NCBI GenBank assembly: GCA_002573605.1
Contig: PDNA01000109.1
Coordinates: 40,533 to 104,532, forward strand
Source of the DNA: Polytolypa hystricis UAMH7299
Lineage: Eukaryota > Ascomycota > Eurotiomycetes > Onygenales
DNA length: 64,000 nucleotides
Direction: 5' to 3'
The notes under the pieces were generated by a model. The model did no database searches, had not been told where the DNA came from, and was given only the letters and a program-made list of their open reading frames with translations. The position numbers were made by a program, and so were the translations under genes. Within the stretch, counting starts at the first letter, position 1; every line of letters begins with the position of its first letter. Below, piece by piece: positions 47,997-60,009 of the stretch.

Positions 47997-49645
47997 ATGT
48001 CGGGAACTCAACCAGTTGCTCTCTACTCCGTGAAGGTGCCGCCTGGCGGTATCCTGATTCCTGCTGCGGCAGATGTCTCTGCTATGGTATGTACTTGACA
48101 AATTTATCCTGTCTAAACTCCATGGCTTTCGAATGCTGACGGCTTGTGCGCTTCAGTTCCGCGTGACCATGGCAGCTCTTGATCCTGATGCTCCTCCAGA
48201 GTTTGAGGATGAGGCCGCTTCTAACAAACCCCCAAGAGCCACATTGAAGATTGTTCGAGCCCCTCCCGGTTTTGACTTCCCTGATGACTCAGACGACTCG
48301 GATTACGATGAGGAGGACGAGGAGGACGATGATGATATGTCAGAGGACGAATCCAACGGAGGCCCCAGTGACCCCGCCAAGATTAAGAAGGCTAAACAGG
48401 CGGCTGCAATGAAGGAGATTGAAGAGGCTATGGATGAGGATGACGACGAGTCTGAAGGAGACGATATTGACTTGAAGGCAGCTATCTCCAAATTGATCAA
48501 GGGCAAGGCCAGAGCTACAGATGACGACGAAAGCGTGTCGTCCGAAGGTCTCGAAATGGAGGAGATTGTTGTGTGCACATTGGACCCAGAAAAGGTTTGT
48601 GTGCTTCGTTACTCCGCCTTCGGCGGCGTTTGGAGGAGCTGATGACTGACTGGACTGCCGCTTAGAACTACCAACAACCCCTTGACTTGGTCGTGGGTGA
48701 GGACGAGCGCATCTTTTTCAAGGTCACTGGCACTCACACCATCTTCCTTACTGGAAACTATGTTATGCCTATCTCTGGCTCTGAGATGGGCGACAGCGAT
48801 AGCGAGGGCGAAGGATATGACTACGACATGTCCCCGGATGAGGATGAGCTTGCACTCTTGGATGATGGTGATGAGAGCGACGAGCTAGATGACCTCGAGA
48901 ACCCCAGAATTATGGAGATCGACACTGATGAAGAGGAAGCCCAGAAACCCACCAAAAAGTCCACCAAGGCTGATCGTAAGGGCAAGAACAAGCGACGTGC
49001 AGATGAGTCTGACGACGAAGTTGCCAACCTGGATGAGATGATGGCAAAGTCGGTCAAGGCGGGCGAACCCACCGCCAATGGTGAGAAGCTCAGCAAGAAA
49101 CAGCAGAAGAAACTCAAGAAGAACAACGGCGAGGCTGTCGAGGTGCCCGCGACGACCGCGGAGGCGACTAAGTCAGACAAGAAGGTCCAGTTCGCGAAGA
49201 ATCTCGAGCAGGGTCCCACTCCATCCAAGAAGGATCCTACATCCGGCAAGCCAACAGTCAGAGAGGTGCAGGGAGTGAAGATCGATGATAGGAAGATTGG
49301 TAGCGGCCGCACCGCCAAGAAAGGAGACAATGTCTCGATGCGATACATCGGCAAGCTCGAAAGTGGCAAAGTGTTTGATGGTATGTTACGCCCATTGCCT
49401 AAACCCTAGTCGTGACCATAGCTGACATTACTATTATAGCAAACAAAAAGGGCCCAGCTTTCAAATTCAGAGTTGGCGCTGGTGAAGTGATCAAGGGCTG
49501 GGATATCGGTATTCCCGGTATGACCGTTGGCGGTGAACGAAGAATCACTGTCCCAGCTCACCATGCGTATGGAAGGAAGGCTCTTCCCGGAATCCCTGCC
49601 AACTCGACATTGATCTTCGATGTCAAGCTCCTCGAAGTCAAATAG
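47997..49645 (+). CDS. Nuclear FKBP-type peptidyl-prolyl isomerase (Fpr3/Fpr4 type)
   Basis: Proline isomerase and histone chaperone of the nucleolus/chromatin. Exons 47997-48086, 48157-48594, 48666-49380 and 49440-49645 give 482 aa; the second intron has a GTTTGT donor. An N-terminal nucleoplasmin-like domain (PVALYSVKVPPGG, then FRVTMAALDPDAPP) is interrupted by long acidic tracts (DEEDEEDDDDMSEDES) and followed by KKxK-rich basic stretches. The catalytic FKBP domain occupies the last ~100 residues: GDNVSMRYIGKLESGKVFD, FRVGAGEVIKGWDIGI, GMTVGGERRITVPAHHAYG. This architecture is specific to Fpr3/Fpr4 (FKBP4 in filamentous fungi). Confidence 0.94.
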
Positions 49646-50606
49646 ATGTACATTATTTTTTCTTTTCTTTGAGTGGTTTTTTTTCTTACTTAGACTCTCA
49701 TAAGTTTTCATCCCTGCATGATATTATCTTTTCTCAAAAAGTACTGGCGTTCGAAGAGCTCTCTTATGTTGCCGCCCGTGATTTTTCTTGAGTATTTCCT
49801 TTTTTCCCCTGCTATTATTTTCACTGAAGCGGCTGATGCTTTCGCAGTCCAACTTGTATGTCTAGCGCATAAATGCACTGTCGCAGTCTCGAACATAATA
49901 GGAATTAGTTTTGCTACTATCATTGCTTACTGTGAATGAAGGATTGTTCTTGAGGATCTCCGTATTTATGAGTAAAGGGGCATCTGACGGGTGTGCCAGG
50001 CTTCGGCTTGGCGCTCTGGATCAAATAGTGTCCACGTCTATCACCATATACTTTCTTCCTTTACCTCTGAACTCGTGAACCTCCAACTCGACAATCATAC
50101 TACGTGTTCACAATGACGAAACTCCTGCTGAGAATCCTGAGCAGGCTTATCGTGGGAGATAAGTTTTACCTTTTCAGGTAATTCTCAAATTACTGGTGGG
50201 AAACAACGCATTGCCCTTCTCTGGCGCTGGTAACATATCTAGCCTTTTATCTGCAACATGGGATGCAGCGGGAGTCTGTTGCCATTTCTGATTCAGATCG
50301 TGCTTTCTCCGTCGCTGTCGTCATGCACGGCGTTCCTTCCATTCGAGACCATGGGCCATGTTGGCTGTAAGCCATTACTACCCGCTGGGTTCTTCGAACC
50401 TGGCTTCTGTCTCCAATGTCAACATGAAATTATTGTTTCAAACCAGTACTGCTTATCTACGTCGTGATCGTTATCATACACATATCCTTTATTACCCATT
50501 ATACTATTCTCTATTGCTAGGGGGCTGAATGGCTTTTCCTGTCTCCCCCCTACAGCTTTCGCTCTACATTTATAGTGTCTAAGTCCGTTGATATAGCACT
50601 GTGACT
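49646..50606. other. Intergenic: FKBP 3' flank and kinase promoter
   Basis: T-rich just after 49646, then mixed sequence; no gene or RNA recognised. Confidence 0.55.
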
Positions 50607-53600
50607 ATGACAGAAGGTGGAATGAAGAAGACTCGAACGTCAAAGGGTGTTTTTGGTTTCCGTACTTCAAATAAGGACACCACCGCCGATGTCGATTCTC
50701 AGCCTGGGCTAAGGGACTCCTGCACTTCAAGGTCGGATAGTGTCCGCACTGATCCCTCGGGCAAAGAAGGAGTTCGCAGCATATTTAGGAAAAGGGGCTC
50801 GAAACTGCTATCAATCCTCAGGCTACGAAGCAGCAGAGGTAGAAACGCTTCCCCTTGCCCCTGCTATTTTCAAAGCCAGACTAACTCGTTGTTCAGGGAG
50901 TCAAGATTTGCCATGCATTGCTCAGGAAATTCCAGAGCCGAGAAAATTCCAGCGCTTTTCCTCTGCTCCGGTAGCACCGATTCACACGCCCATATCAGCT
51001 GTGTGGTCTCCCGAACCGATACTTGAAACCCCCTTTCCGTCGCTTATACCAGTGAAGTCAACTGGACCTGTCGATCTAAATGCTGCACATTTAGAGATTA
51101 TCAGGCGTAATGGCTTGCATATTATCCAACAGGATGACACTGTGACCTCTCGGACATCAGACCCTGCAGCTGCTGGAGAGAAGCAACCGGTCAGCCATGT
51201 CCGTAGAAGTTATTCGACCCCGAGTCTTACCCACCGCATATCGCACAAATTTTCTATGGCATTTGGCCATCCAACAGTCGTTCACCGTACGAATCTTAGG
51301 CCCAGACCAGGTATTCGCAGCATTTCCGCGATTGTGATCCCCCCAAAGGAGAGTGGACAAAATGTCGTGAGCGGCAACGTCCAGGATGAGTCGGATCCAT
51401 CCACCGCTCAAAGCTGGAGCGGGTCGTCTCCAATCAGTCAATCAACCAATCCCACGTCTGATGGTGTTCCCATTCTGCCATCGCTGGTTAGGCATTCTTC
51501 ATCGAACAAACTTGATAAGATTGCAGAGTCTGTTACTCCGAGATGTGGTAGTCCAGAAAACAAGCCGAGCATCCAGCTGCCACCCGTGGTTGTCCCTTCC
51601 ATAATTACTGTAGAAGCGACGGCAACAGCCAAAATTTTCTTTGAAACTCATTTCAATTCTCTTTTGTCGGGTGAGAGTCCGCGGCTGCAGCGTCATCGCC
51701 AGCTTGAAGAAAGACTTTATTCCTTACCTTTATCGTTAGAGGAACGCACAAGAGCCAGGCGGGCTTGGATTCTGCAGGAATCGGAATATCTTCGCCATCA
51801 CCGCGTCCTAAAGACACGATCGAATTCTGTGAAACACGGGGAAACGGTTTCTATTGCCGGGTACGAGGTTATTAAGGTACTTGGGAAAGGCAGTTTTGGC
51901 GTTGTACGTCTCGTAAAGGAGAGGACTGCGGCTCAACAAGGGAATGAGAAGTCGGCAGAAACTAGTAAACCCCTCCCAAAGAATGATTTGAGTTATCTCA
52001 AGGCGAACACCATCGATGCTCTAAAATCTGCCGTGGATGGATCGCGGCCTTCTCGGCGAAGAGACCTAGGCAAGATGAAAAAAGAGGTGTTCGCAATGAA
52101 GGTTATACGGAAGTCTGATATGTTGCGGAATTGTCAGGAGGGTCATTTGCGAGCCGAAAGGGACTTCCTCGTTGCATCCGAGAAATCCCGGTGGATTGTG
52201 CCGCTTCTGGCCAGTTTCCAAGACGCCAATAATCTCTACCTCGTTATGGACTATATGGTTGGTGGAGACTTTTTAGGTCTTCTCATCCGGAAAAATATCC
52301 TTTCTGAAGATGTTACAAGATGGTACATCGCTGAAATGGTCCTCTGCGTCGAGGAAGCTCATCGATTGCGCTGGATACATCGCGATGTAAAACCCGACAA
52401 TTTTCTCATCTCTGCCTCAGGCCACTTGAAAATATCTGACTTTGGTCTTGCTTTTGATGGGCATTGGGCCCATGATCAGAATTATTTCAACAACCACCGG
52501 CACTCGTTACTGAAGAAATTGGGGATCCATATCGAAGGCGATGCTCAAGACCAAGAGGACGAGGCAAAGCGAGCTGAGGAAAGTTCACAAAATTCCGGTC
52601 AGTCAAAGACGAGTGATGATCTCCTTGAAGCCTGGGGGCCCGGTCCGAATGAGGACATACTTCGTTGGAGAAATAGGAAGGAGAAGCGACGGTTAGCAAG
52701 AAGTGTTGTTGGGACGAGTCAATACATGGCCCCTGAAGTGATACGGGGTGAACCATACGACGGTAGATGCGATTGGTGGAGTATCGGGACCATATTGTAT
52801 GAGGTACTTTTCCCTTGTGCCATCTTTCTTTCCCTGATCAGTTTACTTAAATTCTGAAGTGTCTCTATGGCTTCACCCCATTCGCTGCTGAAACTCGCCA
52901 TGATACGAAAGTTAGAATTTTGGTTAGTCTACCCCTGGCCAAACCAAAGCCATGTACATACCATACTAATAAGATCCAGAAACACCACCAAACTTTGTAT
53001 TTCCCAACAGATAAAGCCTCGGATAGGATAATCTCTGCAGATGCCATTGACCTGATTGGACAGATTCTTCAAGAGAAGGAGTACCGGCTATGTTCCCGAA
53101 AGTATATGCTGAATGATTACGTTCACTCGAAGCGGCTTCCAGGCGAGCTAGTCAATCGCCCTGCAGACAAGAACAGTAAAAACTACCAAGGATATTTTGT
53201 CTACCCTGACGATGCCGAAGACATCAAGCGCCATTCCTTTTTTGCGGGAATAAGGTGGGGTGAACTCCATCTCCGCAAGCCTCCATTTGTTCCAAAAGTC
53301 AAGAGTTGGGAAGACACAAAATACTTTGATGAGGAGGATCCAATCAGTGATGTGGATGACGGATCAACCGTCGGCAGTACCGCTGGCGAATTGGATGGAG
53401 CAAAATATCCAGGCCCCGATGCATGTCATGCGATACAATTAGACGGTGCTTCAATGAAAGCGAATACTAATGTGGCTAAGAAGCACGGTTCCAAGCTTGA
53501 AGTTCCTCTCAATACCCAAGGAAAAGTTCACAAGAAGAAGAAAGAGAAGAAGAGACCACGAGATAAAATTTTGCGCGATGGGGTAGTTGGCAAACAAGCC

Positions 53601-53720
53601 CTTGATATGCGTAAGAGAGGTGCGTTTTTGGGGTATACTTATCGGAGGCCAAGGGATGTGCTGCTTGGTTTCGAGATCGAGAGAGGGAGGACCCTGGTTG
53701 GCCCAGGAGATGTTGCCTAG
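50607..53720 (+). CDS. NDR-family AGC serine/threonine kinase
   Basis: Exons 50607-50838, 50897-52803, 52860-52922 and 52980-53720 give 980 aa; the frame change at 50838 is explained by a 58-nt intron (GTAGAA, CTAAC, TTCAG). The N-terminal ~320 residues are Ser/Pro-rich and low in conservation. An NDR-type MOB-binding helical segment (FFETHFNSLL, RRAWILQESEYLRHHR) precedes the kinase. Motifs: GKGSFGVV at ~407, FAMKVIRK, HRDVKPDN at ~572, DFG at ~592, GTSQYMAPE with Ala at ~689. The ~97-residue DFG-APE span contains the NDR basic insert (RRKEKRRLARS). The AGC tail ends with a hydrophobic motif FLGYTYRR near 949. It is not the canonical Cbk1/Orb6 or Dbf2/SidB sequence as I recall them, so it looks like a third, divergent NDR kinase. 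Targets unknown. Confidence 0.88.
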
Positions 53721-54065
53721 CCAGGGCTCACGGACCGGAAGTGGCATTGGTATGTCCATTGAAGGCGTTCGTTGGAAACCTCGGGGTCATTCTTATGGCC
53801 CGTTTCTAGCTCTATTCGTATCTTCCGAGGCCTTGGGAGGTCTCGGAAAACTTGATTAATTCTACTCTCGCTCGTTTTGTTTTATATACGGTTTTAGAAA
53901 CAAGTGGATAGTCCACTTGAAGACTCTGTGTTGGCGATATTTTGTATAACCGCTATCCCTTTGTTTTTCCACTTTTTCTCGTCTTGGGGAAACGAAGGTT
54001 TTTTTATATTCTTACGGTAATAGATTTTGGACTGAACTTTGCATTCTCATTGGCTACGTCCCGAT
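53721..54065. other. Intergenic between convergent kinase and CENP-K-like genes
   Basis: 345 nt shared 3' region, T-rich from about 53870. No gene seen. Confidence 0.6.
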
Positions 54066-55200
54066 TCAATCCACCAGCTCCCTTCCAAAGTCTATCAACC
54101 GTAGCCGTCGTGAGTCTCGCGGATGGAACTGCGCGATTTTCGCCTTCACCAAGAATCTTGAAGCCGCAGATTCCCTATCTAGGTCAATGTAAGACGACGT
54201 AGTTACTGCCTCCAACAGTGCATTGAGAAGGTTGTGCACTTCCTCTCCTGCGGCTTCGCGCTTATTGCTTGACCGCGTACCGCCTTGAGCATCGCTATCC
54301 CGACTCTGGCGATGGACAAGTTCGTCAATACGCTGCTGCCTCGAATCCCTGGTCGAGTCTGTGGAAGCCTTGGGCTTTCGTTCCTTGCCGTGAGCCGTAT
54401 ATCCAGCTTCAAGCGTCACATCCGAGACATTGACCTGATCGCCGACAACAGGTCCCCCTAGGTCCTCTGCCGCAAGCATAGACGCAAGATGCTTATCAAT
54501 AAAGTCCTCCAACGCAGCCTTCAACTTATCTGTCTTCTTCTGGAACTCGCGTTGCCGCACCTGTTGCTCAGCAATCAACTGCTTAGCCAACTGTGCCGGA
54601 TTCTTCCTCCGATCTTCCGGCCTCTGCGCTCTAAGCACTTGGATGCGCTCTCTGAACTCGGTCTCAATCATCTGTGCATCTCGCAGATTGCCTTCTTCGG
54701 TCTTCAACCGCTCCCTACCAGAGGCTAGATCCTTTGCAGTGACTGAGATCGTTTCCTTGAGCTCCTGGGCAAGTCGAGCAGTTTCCCTGAGAGCCAGTAA
54801 GCCTGCTAAAGGCGAATTTGCAGCGGGCAGTTCTGGCTCTGTGTTGGATAGGGCTTTGTAAGCAGCTGCCGCCCTGCGTATTTGAGCCAAGCGTGCAATT
54901 GGGTCTAGGTCGGGCCGGGGAAGCTCAACCTGTTTGGACAGTCGCAACTAATGGGAAATATTAGCTATGGGTTGTTAAGGTTATACACGTTGTTTAGGGC
55001 TTATGGCATACCTCTTCCAAAGCAACTTCCTGGCGTCTGACCTGGTCTTGCAGGGCCCGTAGAGTCTGGTCAAGACGTCTATTGTAGGCTTGGTGGTCGA
55101 TGTCAGATGATGACCGGTCATTGGCACGCTCCTCCTCTAGTTTATGGACGTTTTCGGAGAAGACGCGTATTTTCTTCAGGATATCTTCGTTTGAAGCCAT
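54066..55200 (-). CDS. Coiled-coil protein, probable centromere protein CENP-K
   Basis: Exons 55200-55012 and 54947-54066 give 356 aa; the 64-nt intron has GTATGC and CATTAG. Nearly all of the protein is helical and charged: a coiled coil in exon 1 (NVHKLEEERAND, LDQTLRALQDQVRRQE), a second (LKETISVTAKDLASGRERL), and a conserved-looking C-terminus FLVKAKIAQFHPRDSRRLRLIDFGREL. That C-terminal pattern and size fit my recollection of fungal CENP-K/Sim4-complex (CTF19/CCAN) members, which link inner kinetochore chromatin to the outer kinetochore. There is no enzymatic motif. The identification rests on memory of the family, so other kinetochore coiled-coil proteins remain possible; the gene model itself is firm. 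Confidence 0.68.
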
Positions 55201-56256
55201 TATTTCAGAGGCTGGGGTTTAATCAGATCTTTGGCAGTCGAGATAGTAGCAATTCTCCCCTCTATAGATATTTGGCAGAATGTGAGTTCCCTGCGGAGTC
55301 GTGGACCTTTACCAAGATCATGTGACTGTTTTGATACAGAAGGTGAATAACACTAATACTAATCAGGAAAGGTATATTCGCTTAAGGTTGCGCTAGTGGC
55401 GCTTCGCTCTCCACTCGCAGTTGCCGCCATTCATTCCATCTCCTTCGCCCTTCCTCTCTCATCACCTGCTCCATCTCTCTCCATCCTCACTTACCCCCTT
55501 ATCGTCCCCATCCTCATCCCCAGTATCACCCGAGGCTGGTTGTCGCTTCCTCCACTCTTGGTCTTCTCATTTACTTTGACACCTCTCCTTCCTCTGTTCT
55601 CTTGTCGTTTGCAGCTTTCCTTTCTTTGACAGCGCCCCCTTGACGCGATTCCGTCAGCCCAATCCAATCGCGACGCGCCAACGCTAGGGACGCTTGACCA
55701 TCAGGCAACTTAAGGACAGACTTTGGCTTCGGTTTGAAGAACTTCTGGAATTACTGCGTTTATCCTTCTTTCTACAATCCGTCCCGTCAATCCTACCACG
55801 CAACACCCAAAACCACACCATATCCACCATCCCACACCTCTATCCGTAACCCCCCCTGGCTCGAAAACTACCCAGCACCTCCAGTTCCCCGGAGCCTTTT
55901 CTGCTCAAGCTGCTATCAGTCTATCACCTTCCAACATCTACACAATCCACGGCCTCCATTTATCTCGCACTGCCCTTGTTTGAAATCAGCATTTCCAAGC
56001 TTCCAATCAACAGCACCAATCCTCCTATCCCGTCGACCACCTGCACCAGCAAGTTTTCCTTGAGAACTCCTGGTGTACATAATTCGATTGAATTTTAAAA
56101 AAGAAAAGAAAAGAAAATATTATCAAATCCTACTTCGACTCCCTTTTCCACCATAGGTGAAAGACAAGAAAGAAGCAGAAGCAAAAGCAGACTCGGTTGA
56201 TTTATTTGACGTCATTTCCAAAGCGATCGCATTTCGATCCCGAATTCGTTTTAGCC
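55201..56256. other. Divergent promoter CENP-K-like / KH protein, CT-rich leader
   Basis: 1056 nt. From ~55420 to 56060 the plus strand is C/T-rich, typical of a long leader of a well-expressed fungal gene. Open frames in it (55396-55629, 55734-56063) follow from the low purine content and show no domain. Confidence 0.55.
55318..55325. promoter_or_regulatory. TCATGTGA E-box-like site upstream of the CENP-K-like gene
   Basis: AGATCATGTGACTG, 118 nt upstream of the ATG at 55200; almost the same sequence and distance as at REV1. Confidence 0.35.
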
Positions 56257-57782
56257 ATGTCTGCATCCCCAACATCAGCAGTCGCTTCCACGAAGCGTCC
56301 TCTTGAGGATCCCTCGTCTCCATCTGGCCCCACGGACCAGCCAGATGCTAAGCGGCCCGCCTTGGATAAAGTAGTGAAGGGCGAGGACGAAGCCCCCAAG
56401 GTCGAGCCAGCAAGCCCCACGCAAGAGGTGAAGAGCGAGGCTCCGGCCGAGGCAGCTGCGGCCGGTGAGAATGGCGTGAAGGATGGGCAAGGTGATTTGG
56501 TTGTTCCTGATGCTCCTAATGGGAAGTCCGCTGCTGCCATCCTGGAGACACAGCCCATTCAGTCAACAGCTTCCCAGAATGATCGCTCTGGTTCGCAGCA
56601 GCCCTCCCAGCATGCCTCCCAAGACGAGTCTCAATGGATCCATATCCGCGCCGTAATTTCCAGCGCGGAGGCCGCGACTGTCATTGGCAAAGGAGGAGAG
56701 AATGTCTCTCAAATCCGCCGCTTGTCAGGTGCCAAGTGCACTGTCAGCGACTATTCCCGTGGAGCAGTAGAAAGAATCTTGACCGTAAGCGGTATGCAGG
56801 ATGCAGTGGCAAAGGTATGACTTACCGTCTTCCCTTCCTACCTCTTCTTGCAGCGACTGACATCTCTTAGGCGTTTGGTTTGATCATTCGTACTCTTAAT
56901 AATGAACCCCTGGAAACACCGTCCACTGCTCAGTCAAAGACTTACCCTCTCCGCCTCCTCATCCCCCACATCCTCATTGGCTCCATCATTGGCAAGTCTG
57001 GCGTTCGCATTCGAGAGATCCAGGAAGCTTCTGGTGCTCGGTTGAATGCGTCTGACGCTTGCCTCCCCCTCTCCACCGAACGATCCCTCGTTGTCCTTGG
57101 CGTTGCTGACGCTGTGCACATTGCAACCTATTATATTGCGGTAACTTTGGGAGAACAGCTGACTGAGAGATTTGGCGGACCTGCTGCGTCTGCTTATGCC
57201 ACACGCAGTGGTGGGCCAGCAGGAGTTGTGCCTGGTGGAATGCAGGTAGTTCCGTATGTGCCTCAGGCAGCTGGCGGACAATACGGCCACCCCGATACCT
57301 TCAAGCGCAACCACCCCCAGGGGAACCGTCCTGTTGGAGGTGGTTACGGCGTACCATATGCGCAAGGACCCGCAGCCCATGCCCAGGTTCCTCACCAGGC
57401 CATGCATTACGGAACTTCCCCTCGCCCTGGCTACAGCGGAGCCGGTCCTCACCAGCCCGCGCCTTATGGTGCTCCTCAACCCCCACAGGCTGGTGCCCAT
57501 GGCACTCCTCCCACTCAGCCCATTGGTGGGCTGGTCCCAGGACAACCGCTAACCCAGCAGATCTACATCCCTAACGACATGGTCGGTGCGATCATCGGCA
57601 AAGGAGGACAGAAGATCAATGAGATCCGGCACCTCAGTGGCAGCGTCATCAAAATCAATGAGCCGCAGGATAACAGCAATGAGCGTCTAGTCACCATCAC
57701 TGGTACCCCAGAGTGCAACCAGATGGCGCTTTACATGCTCTATTCCAGACTTGGTCAGTCTCCTCCGTCAGCCCAATTGTGA
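56257..57782 (+). CDS. Three-KH-domain RNA-binding protein (PBP2/Rnc1 type)
   Basis: Binds C/U-rich RNA and affects mRNA stability or silencing; related to yeast Pbp2/Hek2 and fission yeast Rnc1. Exons 56257-56814 and 56871-57782 give 489 aa; the 56-nt intron has GTATGA and CTTAG. A disordered N-terminus (~1-125) contains an NLS-like KRPALDK. KH1 has VIGKGGENVSQIRRLSGAKC; KH2 has LIGSIIGKSGVRIREIQEASG (~226); a Pro/Gly/Tyr-rich linker follows; KH3 has MVGAIIGKGGQKINEIRHLSG (~428). All three GxxG loops (GKGG, GKSG, GKGG) are intact. The gene shares its upstream region with the CENP-K-like gene. Confidence 0.93.
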
Positions 57783-58551
57783 AAATAGCAAGACAGCTGA
57801 CAACTTATTCTACAAACAGAGAGCGAGAAACACCGTATCTAAGTTGGCCCCAGCTGTAGTGTCTTATTTTATTTTTATTTTAGTTTGGTCGGTCTCGTGC
57901 GGTTTTCCCACCAAGTGGCGTTTTATGCAATAGTGCTTTAAAAGTGGAGTGCGTGTGTACTTATCGACATGGTCCCGCGTTTTTACTATCGTCTTATTAC
58001 GATGCTTTTCTTGTTTTAGTTGCTCACCCTTTATTTTCCTTTTTCTTAATCTTGGCACTATTATTGTATGTGTTGGCAATTATGTTCCCTTTTTCCTTTT
58101 TCTTCCGGGTTGTATTTCTACCAAATGAGATATCTAACACTCCTCCGTTCCCTATGCCTTGGTTCTCAAACCCTTTTTTAACCCACTTCCCTCGCCCTTT
58201 TCTTTTCAATCTTACCGCCTTGTGAAAATATATTTCCCCCTGCTTGTTTGAGGTTTACTATACCATAACCTGTGATTTATTCGACTCATTTTTGAGCCAA
58301 AGGCATTGGCGTCGAGAAAATGGTTTCTATTATTGGACTCGTTCTAGCCCACTCTGCTTAAACAACACACTCATGCATCTCTATATTGTCCACTTTCTTT
58401 CTCGCTATATCCACTCGTTCGGTGCTGCAACCTATGCCATACGTTGACAAATCACCCTGTTCCCAACCAAGCCTCGCTCCCTTCCTAGCTCCTAATCGTT
58501 GACCTCCTCTCATTCCCCAATTCTTCAAAACCTCCCATAACACCCCCTCCT
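57783..58551. other. 3' region between convergent KH and ABM-like genes
   Basis: 769 nt, T/pyrimidine-rich on the plus strand. No gene recognised. Confidence 0.6.
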
Positions 58552-59625
58552 TCATTCCTGGAATCTAACATGTCTCATCTCCAACCCCTCCACCCCCTTC
58601 AACACAACCTCTCGTATAGGCATAATCGTCCTCTTAAACGCCTCTGTCTCCCTCGCCCGCTCATGCGCCTCTTTACTCTCCCAACCCACAATCAAAGCCT
58701 TCAACACCGCTGTCCCCGACGGACTATCTACATGCGGCACGCTTGCAGGCTCGATGGCCCAGGCTGGCGTAACTGATTGCGCCGCGACGCAGCGTGATGT
58801 GGAGAGGGAGAGAAGTGCGTCGCTAAGAGCGGTTACAGAGTTTGTTACGTTGGATTTTTCGGTAGGGGAGAGAGTTGCGGGTAGAGCGAGGACGACCAGC
58901 TCGATTACGCGGGACTGGAGGAGGATGGTTTGCGTTATTGGTTCGGACACGGCGAGGAGGTAGGTTTGTGGTTTTGTGGAGGGGGCGAGGAGTGGGGTTA
59001 GAGAGGGGAGGAGGGCGGTTGTGGAGGTCGTGGTGGGCGTGGTGGATCGGTCTGGTTGGGAAGAAGGAGGGGTGGTTAGCAGATGTGGTTAGCATGTGCT
59101 GGAGGCGAGGTAAGTGGGATCTTTTTCTTTTTTTCTTTCTTTTTTTCCTTTTTTCTTTCTTTTTTTCCTTTTTTCTTTTTTATTCTTCTTTTCGCGCTTG
59201 GGGGGGGGGCGTTGCTATGAGCTAGACTCAATTGATGTGTGCATTCCCCCCAGTGATCCCGAAACATAATGTTACATATGAAATAATCCCAATAGAGTAT
59301 GCGATTGAAACTTTAGATTCAATGGGAGGGGGGGAAACACATGGACCATCATCATATCAAATGTAGTAGGGGTAAAAAGAAAGGGAAAGAAGAAGCAATT
59401 GAAAAAAAGAAAGAAAAAAACTTCCTCACCAATGGCCCAAACAATCTTATTCTCATCCTCCACCGTCCTCCCCCAGCATGAACTTAGATACCCGTCATCC
59501 TGCTGCGCGACAGCGTTATATGCGTCCATGAATAACTTCCCCTCGTCGTTGTCGACATCTTCAGGCCTCACGGAAGGGTTAAAGGTGAGGTAGATGAATT
59601 CTGTGGTTCCAGTTGTTGTTGCCAT
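58552..59625 (-). CDS. ABM-like (dimeric alpha/beta-barrel) protein
   Basis: Exons 59625-59430 and 59051-58552 give 231 aa. The donor GTGAGG follows GCCATTG; the acceptor is CCAACCAG. The N-terminal part (TTEFIYLTFNPSVRPEDV, GYLSSCWGRTVEDENKIVWAI) and the later ALIVGWESKEAHERARETEAFK resemble the tandem ferredoxin-like folds of fungal antibiotic-biosynthesis-monooxygenase-like proteins: the W(A/E)S-K-E-A-H pattern is a frequent second-repeat signature. No catalytic residue can be named. The 378-nt intron is unusually long and contains a T/C tandem repeat (59121-59180), so a short additional exon cannot be excluded. It is divergent from the methyltransferase gene. Confidence 0.7.
59121..59180. 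repeat. T/C tandem repeat in the ABM-gene intron
   Basis: About two and a half copies of a ~20-nt unit made of T-runs interrupted by C (plus strand), so an A/G tract on the transcribed strand. It lies inside the 59052-59429 intron. Confidence 0.75.
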
Positions 59626-60009
59626 TTTTGAAGGGGGTGGGTCGTTAAGTTAACGGTGGTTTGAAGGGGAAGAAAAGGGAGGTAGGCTTTTATTATATAG
59701 AGCTAATTGAAGAAAAGAAACTGCACATGCGATATATATATGTAAAGTAGACAAGCGATTTCGTTGGAGATGGGAATCTTGATTTAGCCTGATCGAAGGT
59801 TGTACTGTACCTCAAATTAAACTTTCCACCCCCCCCCATACCCCACACGGGCCACACCCCAAAAATAAAAATCCCGCTAAAGAAATCCTACTTCACACCT
59901 CAACGCTCGTAGAATAAGTTGATGAAACTTTGTTTTCAACTCTATCAACACCCCCGCCCAACCTGGTCACTTACTATCCAGGGTTCTTTCTGGAAGCGAA
60001 GGAGGAAAT
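59626..60009. other. Divergent promoter ABM-like / methyltransferase
   Basis: 384 nt between start codons, with a TATATATATA run at about 59733 and a C9 run near 59828. No gene. Confidence 0.6.

Noticed and set aside
55734..56063. 109-codon frame in the leader of the KH gene
   Set aside because: The region is C/T-rich, so stops are rare by composition; the peptide is low-complexity Pro/Ser.
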